DNA of 64,000 bases from Candidatus Woesearchaeota archaeon (GCA_937912225.1 CALDOJ010000007.1:1-64000), one strand, 5' to 3'. Counted from the first letter of the stretch, positions 24,493 through 32,461 are shown. The notes: a model not told the origin generated them from the sequence alone. Made by a program: numbers and translations.

Positions 24493-25998
24493 ATGGGGAA
24501 GATGAAACCGTTAGTTCTTATTATTATGGATGGATTTGGAATCCGTAAAGAAAGAAAAGGTAATGCTATAGCTGCTGCTAAGACGCCAAATCTTGATAAA
24601 TACTTTAAAGAAAATCCTTTTTCATTACTAAAAGCATCAGGTGAACCTGTTGGATTACCAAAAGGATTTCAAGGTTCAAGCGAGGTTGGACATCTGAATA
24701 TGGGTGCTGGTCGAATTGTTGAACAAGAAGAAGTTCGAATCAATAATAGCATTAAAGACGAAACTTTCTTCAAAAAAAAATCTTTTCTAAAAGCAATAAA
24801 AAATGCTAAAATAAATAAAACTAATCTTCATATTATGGGTTTATTACAAGATCAAGGAGTTCATTCTCATCAAGACCATCTTTTTGCTTTGTTAAAACTT
24901 TGTCATCAAGAAAAAATTGTTCCTTTATTACACATTTTTACGGATGGCAGAGATACAATGCCCAAATCTGCAAACAAATTTTTTAAACAATTAGAAACTG
25001 TGATGGAAAAATACCCTGCGGAAATAAAAACTATTATGGGCCGTTATTATGCAATGGATCGTGATCATCGTTGGAAACGAACAAAATTAGCTTATGATGC
25101 TTTAATGTATGGTAAAGGAGTCATTGTTCGAAGTTGGAAACAAGCTCTTCGTGAAGCTTATAACAAAGATGAAACAGATGAATTCATAAGACCTAAAATA
25201 ATTGGTAAATATTTTGGTGTTAAAAAAAACGATTCCCTTATCTTTTTTAATTATCGTTCTGACCGAACCAGACAATTAACACAATCATTTATTGAGAAAA
25301 AATTTAATTTTTTTAAAAGAGATTTTAAGAAAGTTTTATTTGTTGGAATGGCAGAATATTATAAGGATATGCCTGCTAAGATTGCTTTTGAAAAAGATCG
25401 ATTAAAGAATGTTTTAGCAGAAGTTTTATCTAAAAGAAATAAACGACAATTAAAAGTTGCAGAAACTGAAAAATACGCGCACGTAACTTTTTTCTTTAAT
25501 GATGAAATTGAAAAACCTTTTGATGGTGAAGATAGAATATTAATTCCCAGTCCAAGAATTCCCACATATGACTCTCAACCAGAAATGTCTGCTTACAAAA
25601 TTACTAAAGCAGTCTTAAAAGAAATAAAAAAAGACATGTATGATGTTATAATTATTAATTTTGCAAATTGTGACATGGTTGGACACACAGGCGTTTTTAA
25701 ATCAACTGTTAAAGCTGTTGAAGTTGTTGATGACTGTATTGGTCAAGTTGTATCTAAAGTATTAGAATATGATGGAACTATTATTTTAACTGCAGATCAT
25801 GGAAATGCAGAATTAATGGTCGATGATAAAAAAAATATTATTACTTCCCACACTACTAACAGAGTTCCTTTCTGCGTTATTAATTCTGAGTTTTCCAGAG
25901 TTAAAAATGGTAAACTCGGCGATATAGCCCCAACAATTCTAAGGATTCTTGATTTAAATATCCCTAAAGAAATGACTGGCGAAGAATTATTCTATTAA
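24493..25998 (+). CDS. gpmI: 2,3-bisphosphoglycerate-independent phosphoglycerate mutase
   Basis: A 501-residue metalloenzyme interconverting 3- and 2-phosphoglycerate in glycolysis and gluconeogenesis. The N-terminal metal site is MDGFGIR, the nucleophilic serine is in GSSEVGHLNMGAGR (near residue 65), and other binding motifs are HSHQDHL, FTDGRDT, GRYYAMDRD, FFNYRSDR and, near the end, NCDMVGHTG and TADHGNAE. Length fits the bacterial-type family, not the shorter archaeal apgM. Only this glycolytic gene is in the window. Confidence 0.96.
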   Translation: MGKMKPLVLIIMDGFGIRKERKGNAIAAAKTPNLDKYFKENPFSLLKASGEPVGLPKGFQGSSEVGHLNMGAGRIVEQEEVRINNSIKDETFFKKKSFLKAIKNAKINKTNLHIMGLLQDQGVHSHQDHLFALLKLCHQEKIVPLLHIFTDGRDTMPKSANKFFKQLETVMEKYPAEIKTIMGRYYAMDRDHRWKRTKLAYDALMYGKGVIVRSWKQALREAYNKDETDEFIRPKIIGKYFGVKKNDSLIFFNYRSDRTRQLTQSFIEKKFNFFKRDFKKVLFVGMAEYYKDMPAKIAFEKDRLKNVLAEVLSKRNKRQLKVAETEKYAHVTFFFNDEIEKPFDGEDRILIPSPRIPTYDSQPEMSAYKITKAVLKEIKKDMYDVIIINFANCDMVGHTGVFKSTVKAVEVVDDCIGQVVSKVLEYDGTIILTADHGNAELMVDDKKNIITSHTTNRVPFCVINSEFSRVKNGKLGDIAPTILRILDLNIPKEMTGEELFY

Positions 25999-26048
25999 TA
26001 TTTCTAATACAAAGCTTTATATATTAGTTGTCATTACTGAGTCGTAAC

Positions 26049-26300
26049 ATGATACAAAATAAATTAAATCAAATAAGAAATCAAGCAGAAGACTACATTG
26101 AAACAAGAGTTGCAGATTACTACGAAGCAGACCAAGATTGTTCTATAGACCAAAGAGCAAACATTGTAGAAAACTTAGATATCTATGTACGAGGAATGAA
26201 TAGAATGATGTCAATCGTTGCAAAAGAAGTACATTTAGAAGTAAAACCATTCCCAAAACCAAGCGAATACTTAACTCTAGATCCTGCTAAAACTTTGTAA
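26049..26300 (+). CDS. small hypothetical protein
   Basis: An 83-residue acidic helical protein (NKLNQIRNQAEDYIETRVADYYEAD), not recognised. The frame is open to a TTG at 26028, but a TATA element (TTTATATATT at about 26017-26026) sits about 27 bases before the ATG at 26049, which favours the shorter form. Confidence 0.6.
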   Translation: MIQNKLNQIRNQAEDYIETRVADYYEADQDCSIDQRANIVENLDIYVRGMNRMMSIVAKEVHLEVKPFPKPSEYLTLDPAKTL

Positions 26301-26335
26301 AGATTTAAATAATTGTTTTTAACTTCTTTTATTTT

Positions 26336-27115
26336 ATGAAACTAATTAAAATTCCATTCAATGCAGGAGCACTATCTAAAAAAAATGGACAAGAATTAGC
26401 TCCAGATAAAATAACGAGCTTTCTAAAAGAAGTTTATATGAATGAATCAGGCAAATTGCCTGTAATAAACCAAGAAACAATTTCAATCAACAATTCTAAT
26501 GTCAAAGAAAGTTTAAAACAAATAGAAACACACATATCAGATTTTGACATATTTACAATCATTCTGGGCGGAGACCATTCAATAACCTATTCTTGTTTCA
26601 AAAGTTTTGCAAAACACTTTACAAACCCGGGAATAGTTGTTTTTGACGCACACCCAGACGTTCAAGACGATTTCAAAGTCAGCCACGAAGATTACTTAAG
26701 AGTTTTAATCAACGAAAACCATCTTAAACCACAAAACATAGTTCTTGTAGGAATTAGAAACTGGTCAAAAGAAGAAATAGCATTCTTACAAAAACACAAA
26801 ATTAAATATTACACTATGAAACAACTTTCACACGAAGATCACAAAATACAATGTGATGAAATAATGAGCATTGCAAGAACATGGGATGGATTCTACTTAT
26901 CAATCGATATTGACGTATTAGATCCTGCATTCGCACCAGGAACAGGATATGCTGAGCCAGGCGGAATGAGTACTAGAGAACTTCTTTATTTTATTCAAAG
27001 ATTAAAACTATTAAAAAACTTAAAAGCAGTTGATATAGTCGAAGTTAATCCAACATTAGACTTAAACGATGCAACTTCAAAAGTTGCAGCGAAATTAGTG
27101 ATGGAACTAGCATGA
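26336..27115 (+). CDS. ureohydrolase (agmatinase/arginase family)
   Basis: A 259-residue binuclear manganese enzyme of the arginase/agmatinase/formiminoglutamase family. Metal ligands are visible in GGDHS (78-82), DAHPD (Asp104, His106, Asp108) and SIDIDVLDP (Asp191, Asp193); FAPGTGYAEPGG follows. The classical fourth acidic residue (DAHxDxxD) is shifted. Agmatinase, which gives putrescine and urea, is the likeliest reaction in archaea, but arginase or guanidino-acid hydrolysis cannot be excluded. Its stop overlaps the HAD gene by four bases. Confidence 0.85.
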   Translation: MKLIKIPFNAGALSKKNGQELAPDKITSFLKEVYMNESGKLPVINQETISINNSNVKESLKQIETHISDFDIFTIILGGDHSITYSCFKSFAKHFTNPGIVVFDAHPDVQDDFKVSHEDYLRVLINENHLKPQNIVLVGIRNWSKEEIAFLQKHKIKYYTMKQLSHEDHKIQCDEIMSIARTWDGFYLSIDIDVLDPAFAPGTGYAEPGGMSTRELLYFIQRLKLLKNLKAVDIVEVNPTLDLNDATSKVAAKLVMELA

Positions 27116-27708
27116 TTAAATGCATAATTTTTGATTTTGATGGAGTAATAATTAACCATTTTGAAAAAGATTTTGAATGTTTTCAAAAAAAATACCCTAA
27201 TCTTACAAAAGACGAATTCAAGATATTTTTTGAAGGAAATTTCTTTATTCAAGCAAATAAATTAAAAGAAAGAGATAATGGATTTGATGGGGATGAATGT
27301 TATAATCAACATTTAAAAAAAACAATCATACCAAACAAAGCAAAAGAAATCATAAAAGAACTATCAAAGAACTATTTATTAGGAATAATATCTTCTTCTC
27401 CAAACGAAGGGTTAAATATTTGTGTAAACAATAGCAATCTAAAAGAAAATTTCTCGTTCGTTTATGGGTGTGACACACACAAATTGAAATTAGAAAAGTT
27501 CAAAATGGTTTTTGAAAACTTCAACCTTAAACCTGAAGAATGTGTTTTTGTTACAGACACCTTAGGAGATATTCTTGAATCAAAAAAAGTTAGTATGAAA
27601 GCAATTGCCTTAGAAAACGGCTATCACGAACGAGAAAGATTAGAAAAAGGCAACCCTTGGAAAATTATTTCTTCTTTTGAAAAACTTATAGAAACCATTA
27701 ATAAATAA
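27112..27708 (+). CDS. HAD-superfamily hydrolase (phosphoglycolate phosphatase-like)
   Basis: A 198-residue HAD phosphatase: motif I IFDFDGVI with the nucleophile Asp near residue 8, motif II ISSSP, motif III Lys in HKLKLEK, and motif IV FVTDTLGDI. The helical cap sits between motifs I and II. Small-molecule phosphatase activity is likely, with unknown substrate. Translation is coupled to the ureohydrolase by an ATGA overlap, but no clear pathway link between the two is known to me. Confidence 0.82.
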   Translation: MIKCIIFDFDGVIINHFEKDFECFQKKYPNLTKDEFKIFFEGNFFIQANKLKERDNGFDGDECYNQHLKKTIIPNKAKEIIKELSKNYLLGIISSSPNEGLNICVNNSNLKENFSFVYGCDTHKLKLEKFKMVFENFNLKPEECVFVTDTLGDILESKKVSMKAIALENGYHERERLEKGNPWKIISSFEKLIETINK

Positions 27709-27729
27709 TCACAGAACTAAAAAAAGAAT

Positions 27730-28056
27730 TTATTCTTTAGTTTGTTCATCAATATATGCTTGATAAACATTTATGCCTGGTTGCGATAACCAAGTGTCAG
27801 GAGCTCTTTCCAAATACTGAATCTTTTTCCCAGCTTCTTTTATAGCATAATCAGCACCACTATATGTTTCCCAAAAAGCAATATCATTTTGAGCAATATA
27901 ACGAGTTTCAAGAGACATCCCACCAATTCCAAGACCCAGTAAAGTAGTTGCTAAAATAGCCAATGTTGTTATAGGTCTTTTTTTAACAAATCTTTGTACA
28001 GCATTATTCCCTTTAGGAACAGGATTTTGACGTAATGGAGTAAGATTTCTATTCAT
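27730..28056 (-). CDS. small single-span membrane protein, paralogue of 28145-28468
   Basis: A 108-residue protein with a basic N-terminus, one membrane span (about 31-49) and an external helical tail ending PGINVYQAYIDEQTKE. The layout (span, SLETR or ALEAR, then ..YSGADY..., ..KKIQYLE..., ...IxxYQxYIDExTK) matches the upstream gene, so the two are paralogues. TATA-type element CAAACATTTATATATTG at about 28101-28117 precedes it. Function not recognised. Confidence 0.6.
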   Translation of the reverse strand: MNRNLTPLRQNPVPKGNNAVQRFVKKRPITTLAILATTLLGLGIGGMSLETRYIAQNDIAFWETYSGADYAIKEAGKKIQYLERAPDTWLSQPGINVYQAYIDEQTKE

Positions 28057-28125
28057 TTTATCACCTTTTAATCATCAAACTAAAAAAAAGAAATTAAAAT
28101 CAATATATAAATGTTTGGCTTTTTA

Positions 28126-28144
28126 ACTACTTGTTAGTGGTAGT
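28126..28144. promoter_or_regulatory. ACTACT-type operator-like element, site 3
   Basis: ACTACTTGTTAGTGGTAGT forms an imperfect dyad (ACTAC...GTAGT) immediately upstream of the TATA box of the leftward gene that starts at 28056. Its position relative to TATA matches the elements at 16199 and 51778. Confidence 0.45.
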
Positions 28145-28468
28145 CTATTTAGTTCGTTCATCAATATAGTTCTGATAAATATCTATGCTAATCTGTTTGA
28201 ACAACTTTCTAGAATTGTTTTCTAAATACTCAATTTTTTCCCTGGCATAATAAACAGTATAATCTACACCATCATAACATTCGTGGTGACTAATACCTGC
28301 TTCAGCACTCAAACGAGCTTCTAAAGCAAACACACCAAGCGGACCTCCAATTGCCAAAGTTAATAATGTGGTTAGAAAGAATCCTGCTTTTGTTTTATTT
28401 ACAGGAGTGTATTTAGCTCCAAAATCAGCATTAGTTTTAAGATTTGGGTTCATGGTTGTTTCAATCAT
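28145..28468 (-). CDS. small single-span membrane protein, paralogue of 27730-28056
   Basis: A 107-residue protein with one span (about 28-50) and an external tail with YDGVDYTVYYAREKIEYLEN and DIYQNYIDERTK, paralogous to the downstream gene. The frame extends to a GTG at 28543, but a TATA-like TTTAATATTTAA lies about 20-30 bases before the ATG at 28468, so that start was chosen; ATG at 28453 is also possible. Function not recognised. Confidence 0.55.
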   Translation of the reverse strand: MIETTMNPNLKTNADFGAKYTPVNKTKAGFFLTTLLTLAIGGPLGVFALEARLSAEAGISHHECYDGVDYTVYYAREKIEYLENNSRKLFKQISIDIYQNYIDERTK

Positions 28469-28537
28469 TTTATTAAACTGTTTTTTAAATATTAAAATAC
28501 GAGAATAAGAAGAAATATTTAAAGGTTCAGGTTGTTT

Positions 28538-28555
28538 TATCACTTATTAGCAGTA
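28538..28555. promoter_or_regulatory. ACTACT-type operator-like element, site 5 (reverse orientation)
   Basis: TATCACTTATTAGCAGTA resembles the reverse complement of sites 16199 and 51778 (TATCACTxxxxAGTAGT). It lies upstream of the rightward GP88-like gene, whose TATA (GTTTATAAAT) is at about 28580-28589. Confidence 0.35.
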
Positions 28556-28610
28556 TTTACTTTTTTTATCTAAGTAAGTGTTTATAAATTAAATTATATT
28601 CCCAAAATAA

Positions 28611-29213
28611 ATGGCTCGGATGCTAATAACAAAAGGCAATCACAAACTCGGAACAGATGGAGCAGTATATTGTTTTAATTTACCTGCAGTGTCAACTTGT
28701 GCGCCAACAAAATGGTGTTTAGAAGGAAAAGATGGTGAACCTTCATGCTATGCCTTAAACGGTCGATTCAAATGGCCAAATGTCAAGGACGCATACGAAT
28801 GGCGATACGAAGAATCCTTAAAATCTGACTTTGCAGGGCGAGTGATTGACGAAATTAACAAAGTAACACCCCAGTTTTTTAGATGGCATGTAAGTGGAGA
28901 TTTCTATAACGAAGAATACATAGGAAAAGTTGAAGAAATAGTTATTGCAACACCAAACGTTCTTCATAGAACAACCACTAGAAGAAGAGATTTTGCAAAA
29001 GCAGTATTACAATTAAATTCTCAACCAAATATGATTATCAGAGAAAGCCTCGATACAGTTTTTAGAAATCCAACATTGGGCCTACCTTTTGCAGCAATAG
29101 ATTCAATTGATATCATTAATGAAATGGACGCAACTGAATGTAAAGAAGACTGTATACCTTGCGAATATTCTTGCTGGAAAGAACCAGTAAACATGTACTT
29201 TAAAGAAAAGTAA
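28611..29213 (+). CDS. GP88-like protein (phage-type family)
   Basis: A 200-residue protein resembling the GP88 family first seen in mycobacteriophages: LITKGNHKLG, then AVSTCAPTKWCLEGKDGEPSCYA with three cysteines, W...Y..N-type helix, FFRWHVSGDFYNEEYI, and THR-type strand HRTTTRR. A C-terminal Cys cluster (CKEDCIPCEYSC) is present. The function of GP88 proteins is not established; the Cys pattern suggests a metal or cluster site. It is promoter-proximal and alone, ending one base before the convergent transpeptidase gene. Possible viral origin. Confidence 0.6.
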   Translation: MARMLITKGNHKLGTDGAVYCFNLPAVSTCAPTKWCLEGKDGEPSCYALNGRFKWPNVKDAYEWRYEESLKSDFAGRVIDEINKVTPQFFRWHVSGDFYNEEYIGKVEEIVIATPNVLHRTTTRRRDFAKAVLQLNSQPNMIIRESLDTVFRNPTLGLPFAAIDSIDIINEMDATECKEDCIPCEYSCWKEPVNMYFKEK

Positions 29214-29214
29214 A

Positions 29215-29865
29215 TTAAGGAATAATTCTTTCAAAAATATTAACTGGAGTGCCAGTTTTAACTTTATCATAAAGTTCAATAACATCTTCATTATTCATAC
29301 GAATACAACCATCAGATGCAGGCGTTCCAAGTAAACCTTCGCGATTAGTACCATGAATATAAATCCCTCTCCAAGCAGTTGTTTTATTTTCATCAAACAA
29401 TCCTTCTAATCTAAGAAGGCGAGTAACCATGACACCTCTACCTCGTTTTTTATCAGTAGAAATCTCAACGATCTTTCCAGTTGACGCTTCTTTTTCAAAT
29501 AAAGTTCCAATATCTGCTCCATCCCCAATTTTTTTGTCAATTCGATGTAAACCAGTTGGAGTCCCCTTACTTTTGTATTCATTACTAAAACCATAAAAAC
29601 CAGTAGAAATATCATAAGTTTTAACAATTCTATATTTACCAAAAAAGTTTTTTCTTCCCAAATATAATTCTTGTTCATCCCCATTAATAACTATAGAATA
29701 TTCTCGCCAGTCAACGCCAACATGTTCTTCGGCACGTTCAAATTCACGTTTGATTCGTTTTTTTAAATTATAATTTTTGGTTGGAATAATATCTGCATCT
29801 AATGAAGGCACAATTAATACTGCACTAAACATTGCTGAAAGCTTCAAAAAATCTCTTCTGTTCAT
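29215..29865 (-). CDS. L,D-transpeptidase (YkuD domain) with Tat signal
   Basis: A 216-residue exported protein. The N-terminus MNRRDFLKLSAMFSAVLIVPS is a twin-arginine signal. The YkuD domain spans about 57-213 with the catalytic block YIHGTN (His171) followed by SDGCIRM (Ser184, Cys187, Arg189). In bacteria these enzymes form 3-3 crosslinks in peptidoglycan. Archaea lack that polymer, so the target could be another wall peptide, a partner cell's wall, or a different amide bond. It stands alone. The domain call is secure; the physiological role is not. Confidence 0.85.
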   Translation of the reverse strand: MNRRDFLKLSAMFSAVLIVPSLDADIIPTKNYNLKKRIKREFERAEEHVGVDWREYSIVINGDEQELYLGRKNFFGKYRIVKTYDISTGFYGFSNEYKSKGTPTGLHRIDKKIGDGADIGTLFEKEASTGKIVEISTDKKRGRGVMVTRLLRLEGLFDENKTTAWRGIYIHGTNREGLLGTPASDGCIRMNNEDVIELYDKVKTGTPVNIFERIIP

Positions 29866-29954
29866 AATTAAGAAGAATATAAAAGAAGTTTAAATAATTT
29901 AAGCCTAAAATTCATAGAAAACCTTATAAACAATCCATGATTTTTGAACTTTGG

Positions 29955-30077
29955 CCCCCCATAGCTCAGCGGCTAGAGCGTTCGGCTGTAGATACTGAAC
30001 GACGATCCCAACTGGGAATGAATGAAATTCAGTCAGTCGATACCGAAAAGTCCCCGGTTCAAATCCGGGTGGGGGGA
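29955..30077 (+). tRNA. tRNA-Tyr (GTA) with a 50-base intron
   Basis: The acceptor stem CCCCCCA (29955-29961) pairs with TGGGGGG (30070-30076) and A30077 is the discriminator. D-arm GCTC...GAGC, anticodon stem TTCGG/CCGAA with GTA at 29988-29990, T-arm CCCGG-TTCAAAT-CCGGG. The first pair C1-G72 is the archaeal tRNA-Tyr identity mark. An intron follows position 37 (29992-30041) and can form the ACTGAA/TTCAGT helix expected of a bulge-helix-bulge splice site. Mature length is 73 without CCA, which is not encoded. T-rich sequence follows at 30081-30086. Confidence 0.93.
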
Positions 30078-30117
30078 TACTTTTTTCTATTAAAATATTA
30101 AACTTAAAAATCATTAA

Positions 30118-30196
30118 GCCAGATTTGAACATCCTCAGAAATTAAAAATTTCTGGGACCACTACGTGGAATCCGAGCGGGCAAATACTTTTTTTTT
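30118..30196 (+). ncRNA. candidate structured RNA with three-way junction
   Basis: No gene covers 30078-30269. Inside it, 30118-30181 folds compactly: P1 is GCC(118-120)/GGC(179-181) plus GATT(122-125)/AATC(169-172); P2 is TCC-T-CAGAAATT (132-143) with AATTTCTGGGA (147-157), eleven pairs and one bulge; P3 is CCAC (158-161) with GTGG (165-168). P2, P3 and P1 abut without spare bases. ACTTTTTTTTTC at 30186-30197 would end a rightward transcript. It is GC-rich in an AT-rich setting. It is not a tRNA: no T-arm can be formed on either strand. Family unknown. Confidence 0.45.
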
Positions 30197-30239
30197 CATT
30201 AAATTTATTAAGAAATATATGACTGTCAAATCTATAAAA

Positions 30240-30269
30240 AAAGAACTAAATTAAAAAGAAAAGAAAAAA
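30240..30269 (-). terminator. T-rich terminator after the radical SAM operon
   Basis: Leftward transcription from 30270 enters TTTTTTCTTTTCTTTTT on the minus strand, a pyrimidine tract of the kind that ends archaeal transcripts. Confidence 0.4.
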
Positions 30270-31376
30270 TTACTCTTTAGGTCCTGTTAAAGAATATTTA
30301 ATAGCAGTTCCTCTACCAAAACCTCTTGAAAGTCCTCCTCCTGTTCTTCTCATCGAACTTCTTTTAGGAAAAGTTTTTTTTGCAGTTTCAAAAACTTTTA
30401 TTGCTACTTCATCAAGTGCATCAAAAGGAGATGAAGACTTACCTAATAATATTTCTTCAGGATTTGCATACAAGATTTGTTGTGATTCAGCATCATAAGC
30501 TGCAAATTTAGTATTATATGCGAATTGTATTTGAAGACTCTCATCCAATAATAATACATATTCATTTCCTTTAGGAAAAGAATCAAGCACGGATGGATTG
30601 ATACCTCTAATAGGTTTGTGTTTTTCTTCTTTGATAAGTTCAGGAGCAATTTTTTTCTGAAACGGAGTTAGAACATCATCATAAGTATCTAAAAAATCTT
30701 GTAATAAAGAAGTTTCATATCTTGTTTGAATTATAAAAAAGTCTCTTTTCTTTTTTACTCCAAGTGTTACAGTATGAAGATTATCTTTATATGTTTCTTT
30801 TACTCTTTCAATCAAATTCGCTCTTTCAAAGTTTATGTTTTGATAAACACCAGCACCTTTTTGTCCATTTTTGTGTCCTGATAAAGAATATCTAAGAACA
30901 ATACCATCCATCCCCCCACCAAAACCATTACCAAAACCACCATCCGATCCTGTAAAATCATCAATATTAATAGCGGGAGAATTAATACTTAAATCAATAT
31001 CACCAGGTTGTGCAAGACCCAATAATAATTCTTCCAATTCTTTAAACTCAATTTTCTTTTCATGATTCATATCTGCAAATAATCTATTAAATGCAAATTG
31101 AAATTGCAAATTCTTATCAACTAAAACTCCATAAACTCTTTGTCTTCCAGAATGAAAGACTTTTTTTGCAAGCGCAGTTTGGAATTTATCTGCTTCAGGA
31201 TAAGTCATTTTAAAATCTTTAAAGACAGCATTTTTAGGTTGTGTTTTCCCAAGATCAGAATTCACTTCTATAAGATACATTGTTGCATCTTTATTTTCAG
31301 TTGTGAGTTGTACAGAATGTTCTTTCAAACAATTTTCAATTGTTCCTTTTAAATTTCTTTCTTCTATTAAAGTCAT
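30270..31376 (-). CDS. duplicated-domain protein with Gly-rich segments, partner of radical SAM enzyme
   Basis: A 368-residue protein built of two related halves. VLVDKNLQFQFAFNRLFAD...ELEELLLG in the first half corresponds to LLLDESLQIQFAYNTKFAA...NPEEILLG in the second. Each half ends in a Gly-rich stretch (DGGFGNGFGGGMDG and TGGGLSRGFGRG) followed by I(V/K)LRYSLSG or AIKYSLTG. No signal peptide or membrane span. It starts three bases after the radical SAM/SPASM gene, so the two are coexpressed. It may be a substrate or binding partner of that enzyme. No known family recognised. Confidence 0.7.
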   Translation of the reverse strand: MTLIEERNLKGTIENCLKEHSVQLTTENKDATMYLIEVNSDLGKTQPKNAVFKDFKMTYPEADKFQTALAKKVFHSGRQRVYGVLVDKNLQFQFAFNRLFADMNHEKKIEFKELEELLLGLAQPGDIDLSINSPAINIDDFTGSDGGFGNGFGGGMDGIVLRYSLSGHKNGQKGAGVYQNINFERANLIERVKETYKDNLHTVTLGVKKKRDFFIIQTRYETSLLQDFLDTYDDVLTPFQKKIAPELIKEEKHKPIRGINPSVLDSFPKGNEYVLLLDESLQIQFAYNTKFAAYDAESQQILYANPEEILLGKSSSPFDALDEVAIKVFETAKKTFPKRSSMRRTGGGLSRGFGRGTAIKYSLTGPKE

Positions 31377-31379
31377 TTT

Positions 31380-32387
31380 TTATTCCCTCGTTAAACAATA
31401 TGGTGATTGATGAAACACATCAAAAAACGCTAAAGATTGACTTAGGCACCCACCTCTGCAATCACTACCATAATCACAACTCTTACATTCACCACTTAAG
31501 TATGATAATTGAAAGTCTCTATTATATTTAAAATTATCGGGATTATTCCATATTTCTTTAAGACTATTTTTTCTAATATTCCCTTCAACACCTTTTCCTC
31601 CAATCATCGATAAACATCCTTTTATAGTTCCGTCCGATTCTATTCCTATACTTTGTATTCCTGATTGACAACCGTGCCAGTCATAATCTCTTAGCCCTTT
31701 CTCTTTTGGCCCCATATATCCAACACAATCACCTGCTTGAATATTCATGTGAGGAAGTTTTTCTCTTGTTTCAATAATAAAATCAGCTAATTGTTTATAC
31801 TCTTCATGATTAAGAGTGTTTTCTTTTAACATTCTGCCCATCGGAGAAGCTACTTGAATCTGCCAAGCATCAGCCCCATATACTACAAGCCTATTTCTTA
31901 TTTGAGAAAGTTCATCAAGATTACTTTTTTGAACAGTTGTAACGGCACAAACAGGAGTATCGTTATAAATTAACTTTTTCATTTCAGAAAAAATCTTTTT
32001 ATGAGAACCTGGCACACCTCTTAATTCATCATGCAATTCTTGTTCTCCATCAACACTAAACCCTATTGCAAAAGGTTGTCTTGAGACAATATCTTCAATT
32101 GTTTTTTCAGACCAAGCTAATGCATTACTAATCATACCCCATTTCATATTATGAACTATCATTTGATCAACAATTTGAGTCCAGTCTTTTCTTAAAGAAG
32201 GTTCTCCGCCAGACAAAATTCCTTTTGAAAATCCAATTTCTGCTAATGCATCAACTAAATCTAAAGATTCTTTTGTATTCAATTCATAATCTCGCGCATT
32301 TAGAGCTTCTGAGCCACAATGTGTACATAAAGAATTACATCTAAGAGTATATTCCCACACAAAAGTTATTGGATTTAACACCACCAT
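31380..32387 (-). CDS. radical SAM/SPASM domain enzyme
   Basis: A 335-residue enzyme. The radical SAM motif CNSLCTHC (Cys18, 22, 25) binds the SAM cluster, GILSGGEP is the SAM-binding strand, and a SPASM-type C-terminus has GCQS..., GCLSMIGG and CKSCDYGSDCRGGC for auxiliary clusters. Such enzymes modify peptides (RiPP maturases, sulfatase maturases) or haem precursors. No haem genes are nearby, and the only cotranscribed gene is the duplicated Gly-rich protein. A leftward TATA (ATATATAAATAAAG) at about 32405-32420 supports the ATG. Confidence 0.85.
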   Translation of the reverse strand: MVVLNPITFVWEYTLRCNSLCTHCGSEALNARDYELNTKESLDLVDALAEIGFSKGILSGGEPSLRKDWTQIVDQMIVHNMKWGMISNALAWSEKTIEDIVSRQPFAIGFSVDGEQELHDELRGVPGSHKKIFSEMKKLIYNDTPVCAVTTVQKSNLDELSQIRNRLVVYGADAWQIQVASPMGRMLKENTLNHEEYKQLADFIIETREKLPHMNIQAGDCVGYMGPKEKGLRDYDWHGCQSGIQSIGIESDGTIKGCLSMIGGKGVEGNIRKNSLKEIWNNPDNFKYNRDFQLSYLSGECKSCDYGSDCRGGCLSQSLAFFDVFHQSPYCLTRE

Positions 32388-32404
32388 TCAAAAAAGGAAT
32401 TTAA

Positions 32405-32440
32405 CTTTATTTATATATATGCGCAGAACATTTATATAAG
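32405..32440. promoter_or_regulatory. back-to-back TATA boxes for divergent genes
   Basis: The leftward TATA of the radical SAM operon (TTTATTTATATATAT on the + strand, about 32407-32421) and the rightward TATTTATA-like TTTATATAAG (about 32431-32440) are only about 10 bases apart, so the two transcripts probably compete for TBP. Confidence 0.5.
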
Positions 32441-32461
32441 TCATAAGCAAGAATATTATTT

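Noticed and set aside
29905..30132. Minus-strand open frame containing PPPGFEPGT
   Set aside because: It is the antisense translation of the tRNA-Tyr T-arm and acceptor, a well-known artefact.
30118..30181. Second tRNA or split tRNA half
   Set aside because: CCGAGCGGGC resembles a D-arm and the minus strand has GTTCAAATC, but no T-stem pairs on either strand and no anticodon arm fits.
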